A stretch of 64,000 bases of DNA. Origin: Anisodus tanguticus. Its lineage: Eukaryota > Streptophyta > Magnoliopsida > Solanales > Solanaceae. The DNA lies in assembly GCA_034509755.1 (NCBI GenBank), contig CM067549.1, forward strand, positions 39,383,305 to 39,447,304. The letters run 5' to 3'. The position numbers and the translations under genes are program-made. How positions within the stretch are numbered: the stretch's first letter is position 1; each line of letters opens with the position of its first letter. This document shows positions 10,223 through 23,586 of the stretch, in pieces. The notes below the pieces were generated by a model, which worked only from the letters and a program-made list of their open reading frames with translations, was not told where the DNA came from and made no database searches.

Positions 10223-13200
10223 GGACCTTCATTCATGAACAATGGGATTATACGGGATGTGATCATTCTTAATCATTTGTATTACCTTTGTAGAGTCAGT
10301 GTTGATCTCTAGTGCTGTTAAATTATTCTCCAAAGCAATTTGAAACCCATGCAAGATAGCTGTTAATTCAGCCAGATTGTTAGTTGTAATAGGGATGCCT
10401 TTCATATAGCCTAAGACCTAAATTCCCTTGCTATTTCTGAAAACTCCATGAGTACCCCGTTGTCCCAGATTACCTTAGCAAGAACAATCAGTATTGAGTT
10501 TACTAGAGTTTGGTTCTGGAGGTTCTCATTTAATGGAGACGGTGTTCCTAATTCTTTCCTGATTATTGTAGGTACCCACCATAGAGTATTTAATAGCTTG
10601 GCTGTAGATGTTAGTGAAAGAATGGTGCTCTTGTTTTCCATTGAAGAAATTGTTGTTCCAGTTTAGCCAAATTTCCCAGAAACAAAATGGCATTAGATTG
10701 TCCCAAGAGATGAGATGATTAAAATCTTTTGATCTAATAGTTTTTCAATTGGTGATCCAATTATTGATGTTGCTGAAATAAGAGACTGATATGTTTAGAG
10801 TAGAAACTTGTTTGATGATCTGCCCCTAGAAATGTTTGCTAGAATTGCACTTAAAGAAAATATGATTGATGTCATCCATGGGATGCCTACAAGTTCTACA
10901 CTCAGGATTTATATTGATGCATATTGAGTTAAGGTAGAAAGCAGTAGGCAACCTATTATGGTTAAGGAGCCAAAAGAAGAATTTGATTTTGTTTGGGGAA
11001 TTGAGTTTTCAAATCCAACTGAAGTTCATAAGGTAGCCCTAAGGTTTCTCTAGGATGTTCCTATATAGGAGTGAGTAAGCACTACTAGAGGTGAAGTTAC
11101 CATTACTGGAGAGTTTTCAGTAGTTATAATCCTCAGCTACACTATTACTATTTTGATAGGTTTTCTTGATAAGCTCATTGACAGTGTCAGGAAAATTGAA
11201 AGAAATGTTTTCCAACAACTATGTATCCCCCTATATCATGTCAGCTACCTTTAGAAGATCCTTATTCCTGTTGAGGGGTCCTATCATAAGTTCTCTCAGT
11301 CTGGGGCTATGGGGGATCCAGCTATCCAATCAAAAGTTTAAATTGGTGCCTCTATTAGCCATCATTGAGTTGCTTTCTTACATTACTTATATCCTTCAAG
11401 GATGTTGTTCCAAGTCCTAGATTGATGTCTAGTAGTGTTGGGAGAAGTATTTTTAGCAATGAGGACAGAGGCCCAAACAGAGATAGGATTTTTTAAAAGC
11501 CTGCAAGTTAGGCTAGTTAGGCAAGTCTTGTTTTTAATCTAAACTTTTTGGACTCCCAATCCTCCCTCTTTCTTAGATCTAGTAATAGTTTGCCAAGCTA
11601 CTAAATGAATCTTTTTCTTCTCAGTAGTTGTTCCCCAGATGAAGTTCCTTTGGGCCCTATTGATCTGCTAGTTGGTTTGACTAGGAAGCTTAATGTATTG
11701 CATGACATGGTTGGGATGCTACTCATACAAGACTTAGCAAGAGTAGTTCTTCGAGCAATATTGATGAACTTAGTCTTCCTACTAGCTAATATGGTTTTAA
11801 GATTATCAATGATGAATTAGAATCAGCCTTAACATGTCTCTTGTGAAAGATAGGGAAACCTAGGTATTTACCAAAAGTAGTATTAGCTTTAATGGACAGT
11901 TAATTTGAGTAGATTTCTATGCCAGTAATGCTACAGTTGTTTGAAAAAACCACTTTTGATCTAGCAAAGTTTATCTTTTGGCCAGAGTAATGGTTAAAAT
12001 CTGCCAAGGTTTGAATGATGGTGTTGTAATTTTTTATGTTAGCATTGGCAAAAAGAGTAAGGTCATCTGCAAAAAAATGAGATGTGATAACTTGGGGCCA
12101 CTCCTCCAGGTAGAAATAGGCATCCAATTAAGGATATCAACCTCATGATTAATGTTCCATTTCCATGAAAGTCTTTCCATACACAAAATGAATAAGTAGG
12201 GGGATAAGGGGTCTCTTTGTCTGATTCCTCTTGTTGGATATAAGTATTCTGTTTTACCCCCATTAACTAGTACAAAGATAGAGGAAGATAAAATACAAGA
12301 TAGGATGAGATTAATCAGATTGGTAGGAAATTGGAAGTAGTATAGGGTATCTTTGATGAAGGACCATTCAAGTCTGTCAAACGCTTTTTCAAGGTCAATT
12401 TTTAAGATCATATTAGCCTTTTCGCCTCTCATGCAATTGAATTGATTAATGTATTCTTGCACAATTATAGCATTATCAGCAACTCTTCTTCTTGTTAGGA
12501 AACTAGCTTGGTTAGGCCCTATAATCTTCTGAAGAAAATACTTAATCCTTTGCACAATGATCTTTATGATGATTTTGTATTGGGTGTTACAGAGCCCTAT
12601 ATGTATGAAGTTCTTGAGGATGGTAGCATTAGCACATTTAGGGATTAGGCAAAGGTAGGTGTTATTCACATATTCATTCATTTTGCTAGTGTTGAACACT
12701 CTATGGCAGAAGATAGTGAGAAGATGTTTTATAGTGTCCCATATTTTTCGGTAGAATAAAGGATGGATTCCATCAGGTCCTGCAGCTTTCAGGGGTTTGA
12801 TGGAGAAAACAACATTTTTGATATCCTTAATAGTAATATGAGTATTTAGATGGTTCTTGTCTTCCTCAGTTAGGCTACATCTAATAGAAGGGTTAGTATT
12901 AGATTGGAGAACAACCTGGTGATGTTCAATGGTATAGAGGATGGAGTAGTAATTACGAATGGTGGTCTTTATGACCCCTTACTCATAAACCATATTTCCC
13001 ACATCATCCTTAAGAGCCAGGATTCTATTCTTTCTTCTTCTATTTAAAGTAGAAGTGTGGAAAAACCTAGTGTTAGAATCCCCTTCAGTAAGCCAATTTA
13101 TTCTAGACTTGAGTCTCTAAAATTCATTTTTAAGCTTAAGAATGTCATCATAGTCTTGAGGAAAGTATTGAAAGGATAGTTAGGAGACTTCTGAATATCC

Positions 13201-14256
13201 TCAATTCTAGCTAGGAGCTGTCTTTTCTTATAGAAGATATTGCCAAAAATATATTTATTCCAGTTAGTAATAATTTGCTTAAAGGTCTAAAGTAGAAAGG
13301 GTCAAGTTATGGAGCCCTCAAAGCACTTTCTAACAATGTTAGGAAAATCTGGGTGTTTACACCACATGGTTTCTAGCCTAAAGGTTTTTTTTCTAGGATT
13401 GAGATGATTGTTATTGAGCTTAATGAGCATAGCGCAATGGTCTGAATGGGTCCTAGGAAGGTGGGTCACGGTAGAATCAGGGAAAAGATGTTTCATTATG
13501 GTATGATACATACAAATAATGAACGAGCCGACTTTACAGCAGAAAATGCAATTTTAGTAAAGCTCGATAATGCAGAAGTACCCTCGCTTCATGTATATAA
13601 TGCAATTTTGAAACAAGTCTGTGAAAAGTGGAGCCACTCGTCATTTGCTAGGCATCTTTTTAACATTTCAAGAAATAAATCATGCCTATTTCTATACCTT
13701 TTGTTAGTCAAGTGTATTTGTTCCCTTTAAAACCCAGATCTACTAGCTTACAATGGTTAATGCATCTCCAGAAGAAACTAACTCTATTATTGTTAATACT
13801 GTTACCACCAAATTATCAGAAGATCTAAGGATTTCATTGAAGTCTCCCCCCCCCCCACTAACCAACTACCATTAATAGTATTAGACAAAGTACACAGTTG
13901 ATCCCAGAGTAACTTTCTTTCACTAAATAGGTTACTAGCATAGATGGCAGAAAAAAACCATTGAGTAGTGGAGTTATGTACCTTTACAATGACATGAATA
14001 CCCTGAGTAGTAATGGACATGTCTTCAACTTTTAGGATGTCATCTTTCCACATGATCATTGGACCACTAGAGTAACCTACATCAGGGCTTTGAATAAGGG
14101 TGCAGAACCCTAGATGTTGAGCTACATGTTTGTGCTCATTCATCTTTTTTTAAGAAGAATGAGCATGGCTGGCTTATGAAACCCTATCATGGTAGTGCAG
14201 TGCCTTTTGAACCTAATGTTGTTGGCACCTCTAGCATTCCATATAACGAAATTCAT
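10220..14256 (-). pseudogene. LINE ORF2: endonuclease, reverse transcriptase, RNase H (decayed)
   Basis: The start is ATG at 14256-14254 (minus), opening 'MNFVIWNARG', the first motif of the plant LINE endonuclease. The endonuclease region continues to about 13800 ('GGGDFNE' over a C11 run at 13846-13856) and to 'THSDHC' near 13440. The RT lies at 12700-11900, with 'LIPK', 'DLEKAFDRLEW', 'GIRQRDPLSPYLF' and 'FADDLTLFAN' (catalytic FADD about 12070). The C-terminal RNase H is at about 10410-10225 with 'NLAELTAI' and 'TDSTKVI'. Stops and frame changes interrupt all of these. Confidence 0.8.
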
Positions 14257-14777
14257 TAACAACATTCTCTGAGGTTTTGGGGACTCTCTTCTCACACCCT
14301 TCCCCTTCATGTTGGATATGTTCCATTAGGTATCCATGGTCGGCTTTACTAGAGTTGGGTTCAGAACTGCTGCAAAGTTCCTGTTGATGGGTCTATTGGG
14401 TACTTCGGTCATATCCCTACCTTCATGAGTAATCTGGGGAAAAGAAAAATCACCATCTTGCTACGTGGCCCTTTGAACTCCACTAGATGAAGTTTCTTTA
14501 GTGTCATGGAATCTGATTTCGGGACATGCATGAATGTTAGCATTGCTTCCAGTTCCATGTTATTGTCCTTCAGCGTTTGGAGGTTCTTGGGTTTCATGAT
14601 ATCCTCCTCCTGGATCATTTGTGAAGTGGTGACTATTGTAGAATCTATTTGCGTGGGCCTGCTGATCTGAGGAGCAGTCTGTGGGATGAAAGTTGGGTTA
14701 ATTAATGGGATGTTTGGATCGGATATTAGGAAGAAATATGGGGTTTGTGTCACTTCTTTTATGATATTGGATAGAAG

Positions 14778-15487
14778 TAGGGGTGAGCACGGGTACAGGG
14801 TACTCAGATACCCGATCGGAACTGACACTAACGGGTAGGTTACGGGTAGTAAAATTAGGAACCGATCAATGTCGGGTCCGGTTCCAGTTCCGGCAAATAG
14901 AGACAGGGTACCCGAACCCGGAACCGATACCCGAAACCTATGAAATATTAAATACTTTTACTTTTTTAATTCCATTATTTTTAGTTAATAAAAAAAGAAG
15001 AAAAAAGGATATACTAAAGTACATCATTTAAGGGAGAAAACCCAAATGCATAACAGTCACTTTCACCATCAAGAAATAAATCAAATAATACAAAGTGACA
15101 ATCATAAGCAGAGAAAAAGCCAAAAGCGGTAGAAAACTGAAAAACTAAAATTTTAAACTATGTACTCCTTTAAGTTATTGAAAAAGAAAGTTGAAACGAA
15201 AACCAAAGCAAATCTTTGAAACATTCTTGGGATATTCCGAAAGGATTATTTATGGGATTTATGGCACTGGCTTTCAGAGGATAAGCAGACGAGTTTATTC
15301 CTAAACCAAAGCTGTTATACGAAGGCATTATTTTGCACAGAGAAACACCGATTTCGGGTCCCCGGGAACCTACCCGGAACCACAGGGTCCGGGTAGGTTC
15401 CAGGTATTAAATTTAGGAACCGATCTTTTACTGGGTAGGGTCCGGGTAGTTCGAAAGAGTTAGGGTATCCGGTCCCGCTCACCCATA
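14778..15487. mobile_element. Non-autonomous hAT transposon, copy 1 (710 bp)
   Basis: The element is bounded by a perfect 8-bp direct repeat GATAGAAG (14770-14777 and 15488-15495), the target duplication length of hAT elements. The terminal inverted repeats are TAGGGGTGAGC (left) and TATGGGTGAGC (right, read inward). Both subterminal regions are full of ACCCGG/CCGGGT-type motifs (for example ACCCTACCCG). No transposase frame is present. It interrupts the LINE ORF1/ORF2 linker. A second copy is at 36728-37850 in inverted orientation. Confidence 0.9.
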
Positions 15488-15499
15488 GATAGAAGGTTG

Positions 15500-17476
15500 G
15501 GATCCATATTTTCCTGAGTTATCTGGCTTAGTACTTGGAGAAGGGTCTGAAGCCACACATTGTGACCATAGTTTGCCATCCATTTTTTTTAGCCCTTGGG
15601 TCACAATGTGGGCTAGAAATCTTGCATCCTTCACTATGATAAGAGTTTCCTTGCCTTCTAACTTTAGGTTGAGAGCTAGAGAGTGTCCCTCCACACCCAT
15701 TTCTAACCATGAAGCTGGTGTGTAGCCTGGTGGTAGAGGAGCTGTGATGAATATTAGCTGCGATGAAGCTATGTCGCTGCTTTCCGACATCAGATTCTCC
15801 AGAATTTTTGTTTTTCTTAGGCTTAGCACAATTTCTAGAGTTGTTGGAGTGATAAGGAGGAGAAGAAGTAGTGGTTTGAGTTTGGAGTGAAAGGGGTTTC
15901 ACCTTTATCCTATTTGAGTTCTTACCTGGGTCTGAGACTTCATAAACCTCAATCCTGTCGCTCCCATTTACATCCCCCTTCGTAATGATTGCAATGAGGA
16001 AGAGGTGTCTTCATTCTCCTTGGATTTCAAGAGTATGGTTTTAGAGATTTGGGGTCAGAGGTTTTGGGGAAATGAGGAGGTTTGGCTGTGGGAGGTATAT
16101 TATTTTTAACCTCGTTATTACCCAAAAAGGCATTTGATTGGATAATAGTCTTAGTTGAGTTAAAAGAGTGGTCATAATTCCTTTTTTTATTGAGGCCCGT
16201 TATTGCATATGATATTGGTTTTTTCAAAATTAGTCTTCTCATTCTGGGACCACTAGCTATTTGTGTTTAAAGTTAAGCTGTCAGTTGAGAAAATCAATTG
16301 AGAGTTAGGTAAGGAAAATTGGGCCTTAGATTTTTGGCCTTATGGTCCAAAGTGGGCTGGTTTGAGTTAGTAACCTGGGTCGAAGCATTAATTCTTGAAA
16401 AATGAAGCCCATTAGCATTTTGTCCCATTTGACTTGCCAGTCTGATTTGAGGGTCTCAAAAGAGCCTTAGAGCTCCCTGTCATCTCTTTACCCTTGCCGG
16501 AGTTTCTCCGATCTTTGTAATGGAAAATTTTTGGGTTGAGAGGAACTTACCTGTCATCCGATCATAGAATTTTACCTATACTACAAGATCCGATGGTTGA
16601 TGCCTAGCTTGGTTTCCCGTTAAACCATCTTTCTTTGGCAGACTCCGTTTTCTCTTTCCGAAGTTCACCGTCTTCCACTCTTTAAGGGATGCAACTATTT
16701 TCTTGATTTGGTCTGCTTCAGTTCTCACTGGGATTTGGGGGTGGTGGTGCATAATTGCAATTGGCTATGGTATGACCAATCCTACCACACCCAACATACA
16801 AGATGTATTCCCCCCAATACACTAGAGCTTGTTTGTGAGAGCCTATTGTAATGGATTTTTTAACCAGAATATTTAGACTGGTTTTTATGCAGATTCTTGC
16901 GTATCTTCCCCTTAAGGTGGCTGACGTACATGCATCCACCTTGACTAGCCTCCCAATTCATCTTCCCACTTTTTCTAGGATTCCTCTATCATAGAACTCT
17001 ATTGGTAGTTGTGGTATATGGAGCATGCATCAATTTTTTACTATGCAGGTACGAAATTAGGCTCCAAACACCTAATAGATAGAAATTGACCCTCTACAAA
17101 CCAAGGTCCCTCGTAGAGGACTATAGATAAACTTTGTTCTTCATGAAATTTTGCCACATAGAAATCTGATCCCAGTTCTATTGGGACTAGTGGATCATCT
17201 ATCTTCTAGAGATCACTCAATTTTCCTTTGAGATATTAGTGGTTCAATCTCTTGCAAAAAAAAATTGATTATGGTAGAGTATTTTTATAGTTGGTAGACT
17301 CTATCTTGCTCTTTTGACGTTAGAGTGATTGCATCTAGATCATCTGGAGGTTCTAGTGGGTCAGATACATGGAATTGGGTAGATGGAAGATTTTTCAGAA
17401 AATCAAAATCTAGGTCTGTATGATTTTTTATGACCACGTCCTTATACGATAATGGAGGTGTATGCTCTTCCTCCAT
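15500..17476 (-). pseudogene. LINE ORF1: gag-like protein with DUF4283 and zinc knuckle (decayed)
   Basis: The minus-strand frame begins with Met at 17476 ('MEEEHTPPLSYKDVV'). Near 16940-16740 it contains the plant LINE ORF1 core with a zinc knuckle 'CGRIGHTIANC' (about 16800-16760). The C-terminal linker is Ser/Pro-rich (about 15900-15500) and is cut by the hAT insertion. The protein would bind LINE RNA. Frame breaks are numerous. Confidence 0.65.
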
Positions 17477-17560
17477 AATAGAAAGGATTGGATCCGGTGG
17501 CTCCGGTGGAATTTAGGGGAGGGTATCCACGTGTTGGTTGGTGGGATGGGTCTTATCTAT

Positions 17561-17760
17561 ATTAGTTTAATTTGGTTTATGGGTTGTATTTGGTATATAT
17601 CTAGAGAGATGTTAGAGTGTTTCTTATGTCAATTGTTGTGTTGTAGGTATTTGCAGGTAAAATCGCAAAAACAAGAAAAAATGCCAGTTTTTAATAATAT
17701 ATATGGATCGTATTCTGAAGCTATGGGACGCAAGTGAACCACAGTTGAAAGTTGAGATGA
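17561..17760. other. LINE 5' region or target DNA, unassigned
   Basis: Between the LINE ORF1 start and the LTR at 17761 I see no domain. It may be LINE 5' UTR. The frame 17462-17737 on the plus strand is antisense to that and shows no family. Confidence 0.35.
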
Positions 17761-18837
17761 TGTAACACTCTGCAAATTCGGGTTAGATTTGAATCCATTA
17801 AATTCGGGTTAGATTTGAATCTATCAAAGTAAGCTTGGGTGTAAATATTGTCCTACGATCAAGATAAATAGTGAAATATATAGGAATCGAAAGTGTCTTT
17901 TAAGTTTATGCAAGGCTTGACTTCAAGTAAGTATAACTCATATATCGTTGTGAATCTAGGACTACCCAAATAATGAAATTTGTAGCCCTTTGAAATACAT
18001 TTCAAATGATATAAATATCAGGTCAATCGAAGCACTATACAAAGAGTTATGATCATTTGTTGAAAGGTCACAGAGAAGTCCATTGGGAAGTTTTAGGATT
18101 AGAGTGCCCAATTTTGTGGTCTGCAGAATCGGTCTTCCCTCTGCAAAATCGTCCAGAAAATTACCAAAATCTGGGTGAGTTTCTGTCTGTTTTTGCGACC
18201 CAAAGTGCGTCCAACACTCCCCTTCTGCGGTCCGCAGAACAGGCCCGTCTAGAAAAACACAGCTCGTGAATTTTTGGAATTTTTCAATCCTACTTTATTT
18301 TGGCCAACTATTTGAGGAGAAAAGACCCTATAACTTCTCCAAACCTCACAAGGTGAATTCCTATTCAATTTTGAAGTATTATTCTGTTATGTTAACTAGT
18401 ATTAACACCTATTGACCATCCAATCCATAGATTTTGAGAATGTGATTCAAGATCGATTGAAGAAAGGAATTTTTGAGTAATCTTCGTGAGGTAAGTCCCT
18501 CATTTTTGTATGTGGTTTAGATGGTTAAATTGAGTTCACGTAGCTTATTGAAAAACGTTATAACCAATGAGTGATTGTTGAATTTTTAAGAACGTGTGGG
18601 CATAAAATCCCTAGTTTTCCAAAATGTTAGAATTCATGGAATTAGCTTAAAGTTATAATTTTTATCATCAAAATTAATTGTAGAGATATTGTTGAATGCG
18701 GGAAATTATGTTTGATAGCGTTTTTAGCGAGATTTAAGGTATGTCTTCCTTTTGAACAAACTTTTCAATAATGAACGATGATTTTGAATAAGGTGTCATG
18801 CATGTGTAAGGTCAAGCCCGCATCAAACCTTTGTGTG

Positions 18838-18871
<34 letters not shown>

Positions 18872-19320
18872 GTAAGGATTAATATTTATGTTTTTAACTT
18901 GCTCTTATGCAGTTTTGCTAAATCTGAAGGTCAAACATGTGAACACATGAATTATTCTATACGTTCTTGTTAAATTTACTTTTGTAATGAGAAGATTGAT
19001 TTAAGATGGCATTGTGATCCTTCCGGATCTACACTGTAAGTAGTGTTCTTGAGGAAATAAGGCTGGAATGCTGAAAAATACTCAGTAGGCTTACAAATGG
19101 TTATTTATAACCTTTGGGTCATCTGATGTACATAACTTCTTAAAATAAAAATTGATTTAACCTTTGTGTATGAAAGGAAGTATGTATCCTTGAACCTAAG
19201 TGCTAGATCTAACCTTTTTGCATAAAATCAAGTTAAGAACTTGAGTATTTTCTTTATGAAACCCAATGGTCTCTTGAGCCAAGAATAGGAATCATTTAAG
19301 TCGTTATTGTATCTTTCTAA
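17761..19320 (+). mobile_element. Ty3/gypsy-type LTR, TGTAACACTCTG family, copy 1
   Basis: It starts TGTAACACTCTGCAAATTC at 17761. The same start, slightly mutated, occurs at 25521, also on the plus strand and also next to EPRV 2. The body has 'gagttatgatcattt' (about 18040) and coding-like 'gcagaatcgg' stretches typical of gypsy LTRs. It contains a (TA)n microsatellite at 18839-18868. The right edge, before the EPRV start at 19342, is not marked by a recognisable terminus. Confidence 0.55.
18839..18868. repeat. (TA)15 microsatellite
   Basis: Uninterrupted TA dinucleotide run within an LTR. Confidence 0.9.
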
Positions 19321-19341
19321 CTATCTTTTATAGATATCGCT

Positions 19342-20372
19342 ATGGCATCCTCCTCAAAACCCCTTCTTCTTCTACCTCTTCCTCATCATCTCCCAAGTCC
19401 AAGCTCAAAGAATAGATTAACTTCTCTGATTTGCTGCAATCAATTGACGACTGGAAGATCCCTAAACATCCCTAGTCATTCATTTATAAATCCTCAAGAT
19501 TGGGGTTGACTAGTAATTATCACATTTCAATTATAGAGAAAACCATTCTTCTTGAATCTGATCATAAGGACATCAAACTTCTAGATCCAAAGTCTATAGA
19601 GAAGTATAGATGAAAATAAAACTATCTCCATTTTGGATATAGTCCAGATTGCAGCTAAGCCTCTTTCTAGAGAAGGTTTAGACACATCTTTCCTTCTCTG
19701 CCTTAGAGATTCAAGATTTCTAGACTTCAACGATTCTTTACTAGGGATGGAAGAAACCAACCTTTTTGTAGTGTTCCAATTTACTTTGATTATTTTCCAA
19801 ATTTTAGAGTGTCTCTCAAAGATAGAAATTTATTAGATTCCCTAACACTTGATGTCAAGATATCGAACTACAAGAAAAAAATTGGATCCCTCCTAGTACC
19901 CATCATATATAGAATCCAATATAAAGCTATGAGTTCAGTCTTCAATAGTGGAGCCATGAGAATACATCACAAAGGTGAAACCATTCTCTTCCAAACAGAT
20001 CTACAAAGATCTTACTTATTGGTCCCTAAACCAATTTCTTGGAGCCAAGTCTCTCTACCCCAAAACTGGATATTGGAGGATGTTACTCCAGCTGAAAAGC
20101 TTGAAGATACTACCGTTTGTCAGATCCAACTAGCGGATTTGTCCATTTCCTTCCAAAGATCTCTTAGCCAGAGAGTCTCTACCTCTTCTTTAGTACAATC
20201 TGAGATCCAGTCTGCTAGACACTCAGTTTCTTCATTTCCTGCTAGAGTTGAAACAATTAACTTCGAATCCAAAATCCCACAAGCCAAGTGCTCTGTGGAA
20301 ACACCTCCTCCAACTGAAGACAACTTTGAGCAACCCCAATCGCCCACCTATTCTTCCTTAGGTGCTGAATAA
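19342..20372 (+). pseudogene. EPRV 2 movement protein (decayed)
   Basis: ATG at 19342 opens a Ser-rich N-terminus that loses frame within about 40 bases and then meets a TAG. The 30K-type caulimovirid movement protein core is readable over changing frames from about 19620 to 20100, with the longest clean piece at 19809-20372 (187 residues, including 'LKDRNLLDSLTLDVKI' and 'FQTDL'). In a live virus this protein forms tubules through plasmodesmata. The frameshifts near 19380, 19620-19640 and 19760 disrupt it. Confidence 0.72.
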
Positions 20373-21222
20373 GGAGTTTTGAAAAAAGATTTTCAAAATT
20401 TGACAAAGAGAATCTCTGAGCATATTTTTACTCTCTAGAAAAGGTATTAAAAAGAATTTGGATTTTAAAGAATTTTCAAGGAGAAAAAAGGAAAATTCTT
20501 TAAGAAGTTTATTATAAAATTTTAAACTCTGTTAAAAAACAATTAATTTCTTTAAGTTGTTTGAAGTTTATGTTGATTATCACGAATTAGTTTTCCATTT
20601 TTCCCAAATCTATTAATGTTTCAAAAATTTGAAAAACTACAATTGGAGAAGAAGTTGTGTCTGAACTCCCTCTGTCACAAGAATTTTTAGCAAAATATGC
20701 TAACAACATAGTTGTTGCCACACCTTTCAAGATGAAACCTGATAATGAAACACTCAATGGCAAACATATTAAGAATATTTTTGAATAAAATAATTACACA
20801 AACAAATATTTACAGCCTCTTGGTGAATATTTGATTTCAAAATCGTCCTCGTCAACATCTGTTAAACCTACAAAGACCTACCTCTTCTATTCCCTTATTT
20901 AGACCTTACAAAATCCCTAGAACATTCGCTAAAGAACTCCAAATACACAAGCTAGGGACTCCTCTCAACTTTTTGATCTTCAACGTAGGATTTTAGAAAT
21001 TTATAAAACTTTGATTATTCAGGAAATCCCAACAAATGAAACTACTCCTAAGGGTTTTGTAACAGTTCTTCAGAAAGTAGATACTGACTAAGAAGAAGAT
21101 ACTCAGTCAGAATAATTTGATGATAGTCCTCCCCTAGAAGTTGCCCCTCTTAGAGCAGGACTCTCCAACTGGCGTCAACCCCAAAGCTCTATTATCCTAG
21201 AGCCACCCATCCAGATGTAGCT
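20373..21222 (+). pseudogene. EPRV 2 linker between movement and coat protein regions
   Basis: AT-rich sequence in the same orientation with short open pieces and many stops. It ends in an acidic stretch and is cut at 21222 by the solo LTR. Viral reading resumes at 23587. Confidence 0.5.
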
Positions 21223-23586
21223 TGTCACGACCAAAATTGGAGGGCCGCGACGGCACCTGGACCCTACCTGCCGGGCACCACTGACCACACGCACCACTTA
21301 ATCATATTTGAATATGGACTGAGCCCAGATAGATTATATAAAGTTCCAACCCAAAATACCAAACTTACACATTTATATACCAAGGACAATAAGGCCATAC
21401 ATGACAACTAACCACATGACACATATCTACAAGTCTCTAAAGAGTAAAACATACCACGACCAGACCGCAACTCCGAAACGAATAGAGTGCTCTAAATACC
21501 AGCTGAACTAGCAACCTACTAGTGCGAACCGTCACTCTCTCAATATAAACCTGTGGCCATAAAATGCAGCGTCCCCAACAAAAGGGACGTCAGTATGACT
21601 GATGTACTTAGTATGTCAGGCATAAGAAATAACATAGCAGAGATATATCATAGTCTGAAACAGAAACAACTGAACATCAGTAAATGCCTCTGAGGGCCCT
21701 AATACACATGCCTAAATGTTATGCACAATGCAGTATACATATACATCAGCCTCTTCAGGCATCTTCCTTACCATAACAGCCTCTGTGGGCATCATACCAT
21801 ACATTGGTAAACGAATGTATACATGATGCAAATGCGGTATATATATATATATATATATATATTAGTGTTGCGGATCTTGCAACCCATCCCAATAATGAGT
21901 GTTGTGGATCGTGCAACCCGTTCCAATAAGCCACACAGGCATCACATCATCACATCACATCACTATCATATTGGCCTCTTAGGGCTCTTTTGTGATAGTC
22001 TGTACCAGCTGCAGGTGGTGTGCGTATATAACGCCTTTCCTTTCCCCATATCCCCTATATATATAATATTTACCATATAGTAATGTGCATAGCACAAGTG
22101 GTCCGGGGTAATATATGAATGCAATGCAAATGAGAATGCATGAATGATAATAACACATCCTGGCCCAATATCCTTGTACCTTTGGCTAACACTGTGAATA
22201 TCAATATTTTTTCTGTATGCCTCAATAAGGACTTAGAAACATACTTAAAAATGCTTTTAACATAAGAGTTAATAACATGATCATTCTTAACTACTAAGAG
22301 TAGAGTACTTTATAGAACAATATTCCGGTTATGTTTTGTACGTAGAATATGCCAAAAGGAAGAAAGAGCCTTGCATACCTTGTTGTCGAAATTATCTAAG
22401 TTCCGCGGGTCCGCGTAAGCTCTATGAATGATTATCTACACCATATGAACGATTTAAGTCATAATCAGACCAGTACACCATTAATAGAGTCATTGAGACA
22501 TTTTATCGAATATCTTATACGCGTAGAACCTATATTCCTTCTATATCGAAACCTATGCATGTAGCGAAACACCCAGCCCTCTTAATCCTTCTTCTTACTG
22601 CTACAATATCCAAAACAGTACAACAATTTCACATGCAACCCCAATACCTTACAATTACGGCAGTCCCGACAACACCCAACCCAAACTTAGCATTTTTTAT
22701 AATCATTTTAGAGCTAATGGAAAGAATCATGTTCTGTAATTTGTATAAACTTTAGGAACAAGAAAGATTACCTCTGTTAGATATAGCGATGAGAATCATC
22801 AAAAAACCTTTCGCCCAAATCAGTTTCCGACAAGTAGAAACAGCAGAAACATGACCCAAAAATCGATTCAAGCTACAACTTCTTACACCAAAGATCTCGG
22901 CTTGGTTTCTGAGTCTCTAGGCTTGTTTAAGGACTCGATTCTACTGGAATTAAAGTTCAAAATGCTCTAAATTTCTCCCGCATAAGCTTATGGGAATTCC
23001 CAATTTGGTCGAGAACTTCCAGCGATTATCAATTGAGACTCAGTCCTTCTATTTTAAGGTGTATAATCTCTTCTTAGAGAAAGAGTTCTACATAAATTGA
23101 AGGAGATAGAAGGTTTTGTAGAAGAAAAGATGGCATGTGTGGAGTCTGGTGAAGCTTTAATGCTACCAGCGATCGTTTTCTTCAACGGAGTCACTGCACC
23201 GTTGTTTTATAAGACAACACGTAATATTCCACTGAATTTGGTCCTCCGCTTATAATTAATTAATCCCACAATTAATTAATTATACATGCAACTAAATTCT
23301 CGATCCTGATTCACTTAAATCTCGGCGACTTATAAAATCCTCTTATACCTAATGTCATAATTCCTGTAATATGTCACTAGTCTATAACCTCTTTGGGGAT
23401 ATAAAATTATTATTATTACTCCCCGGCGTTGCACTTGTTAGATCCAAAAATTATTTCGTGATCACATCCGTCTATATACTAATTTGCTTATTAGTATATG
23501 TAAGTACAACATAAATTTCCCGGGGTCCGGATTTACTGGCCTACGTTGTGTGTTTAGACCATTACCCGAAAATACGGGGTGTTACA
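21223..23586 (+). mobile_element. Solo LTR of a Ty3/gypsy element (2364 bp)
   Basis: It starts TGTCACGACC at 21223 and ends GGGGTGTTACA at 23586, the TGT...ACA form of a gypsy LTR. Flanks are TAGCT (21218-21222) and TAGCC (23587-23591), a 5-bp target duplication with one mismatch. No internal gypsy domain is present, and viral sequence of EPRV 2 lies on both sides. So this is a solo LTR left by LTR-LTR recombination. A (TA)n run lies at about 21838-21861. Related copies lie at 27900-29891 and 56067-57000. Confidence 0.85.

Larger units (their letters stand above)
10220..17560 (-). mobile_element. L1-type plant LINE, minus strand, 3' end missing, hAT insertion inside
   Basis: On the minus strand the element reads ORF1 (about 17476 to 15500, with zinc knuckle) then ORF2 (endonuclease, RT, RNase H, 14256 to 10220). 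RNase H stops abruptly at the EPRV junction near 10215-10222, with no 3' UTR or poly(A), so the 3' end was lost. The 5' end lies somewhere between 17480 and 17760; no target duplication can be tested. A hAT element (14778-15487) interrupts it. Many stops and frameshifts show that it is dead. Confidence 0.8.
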
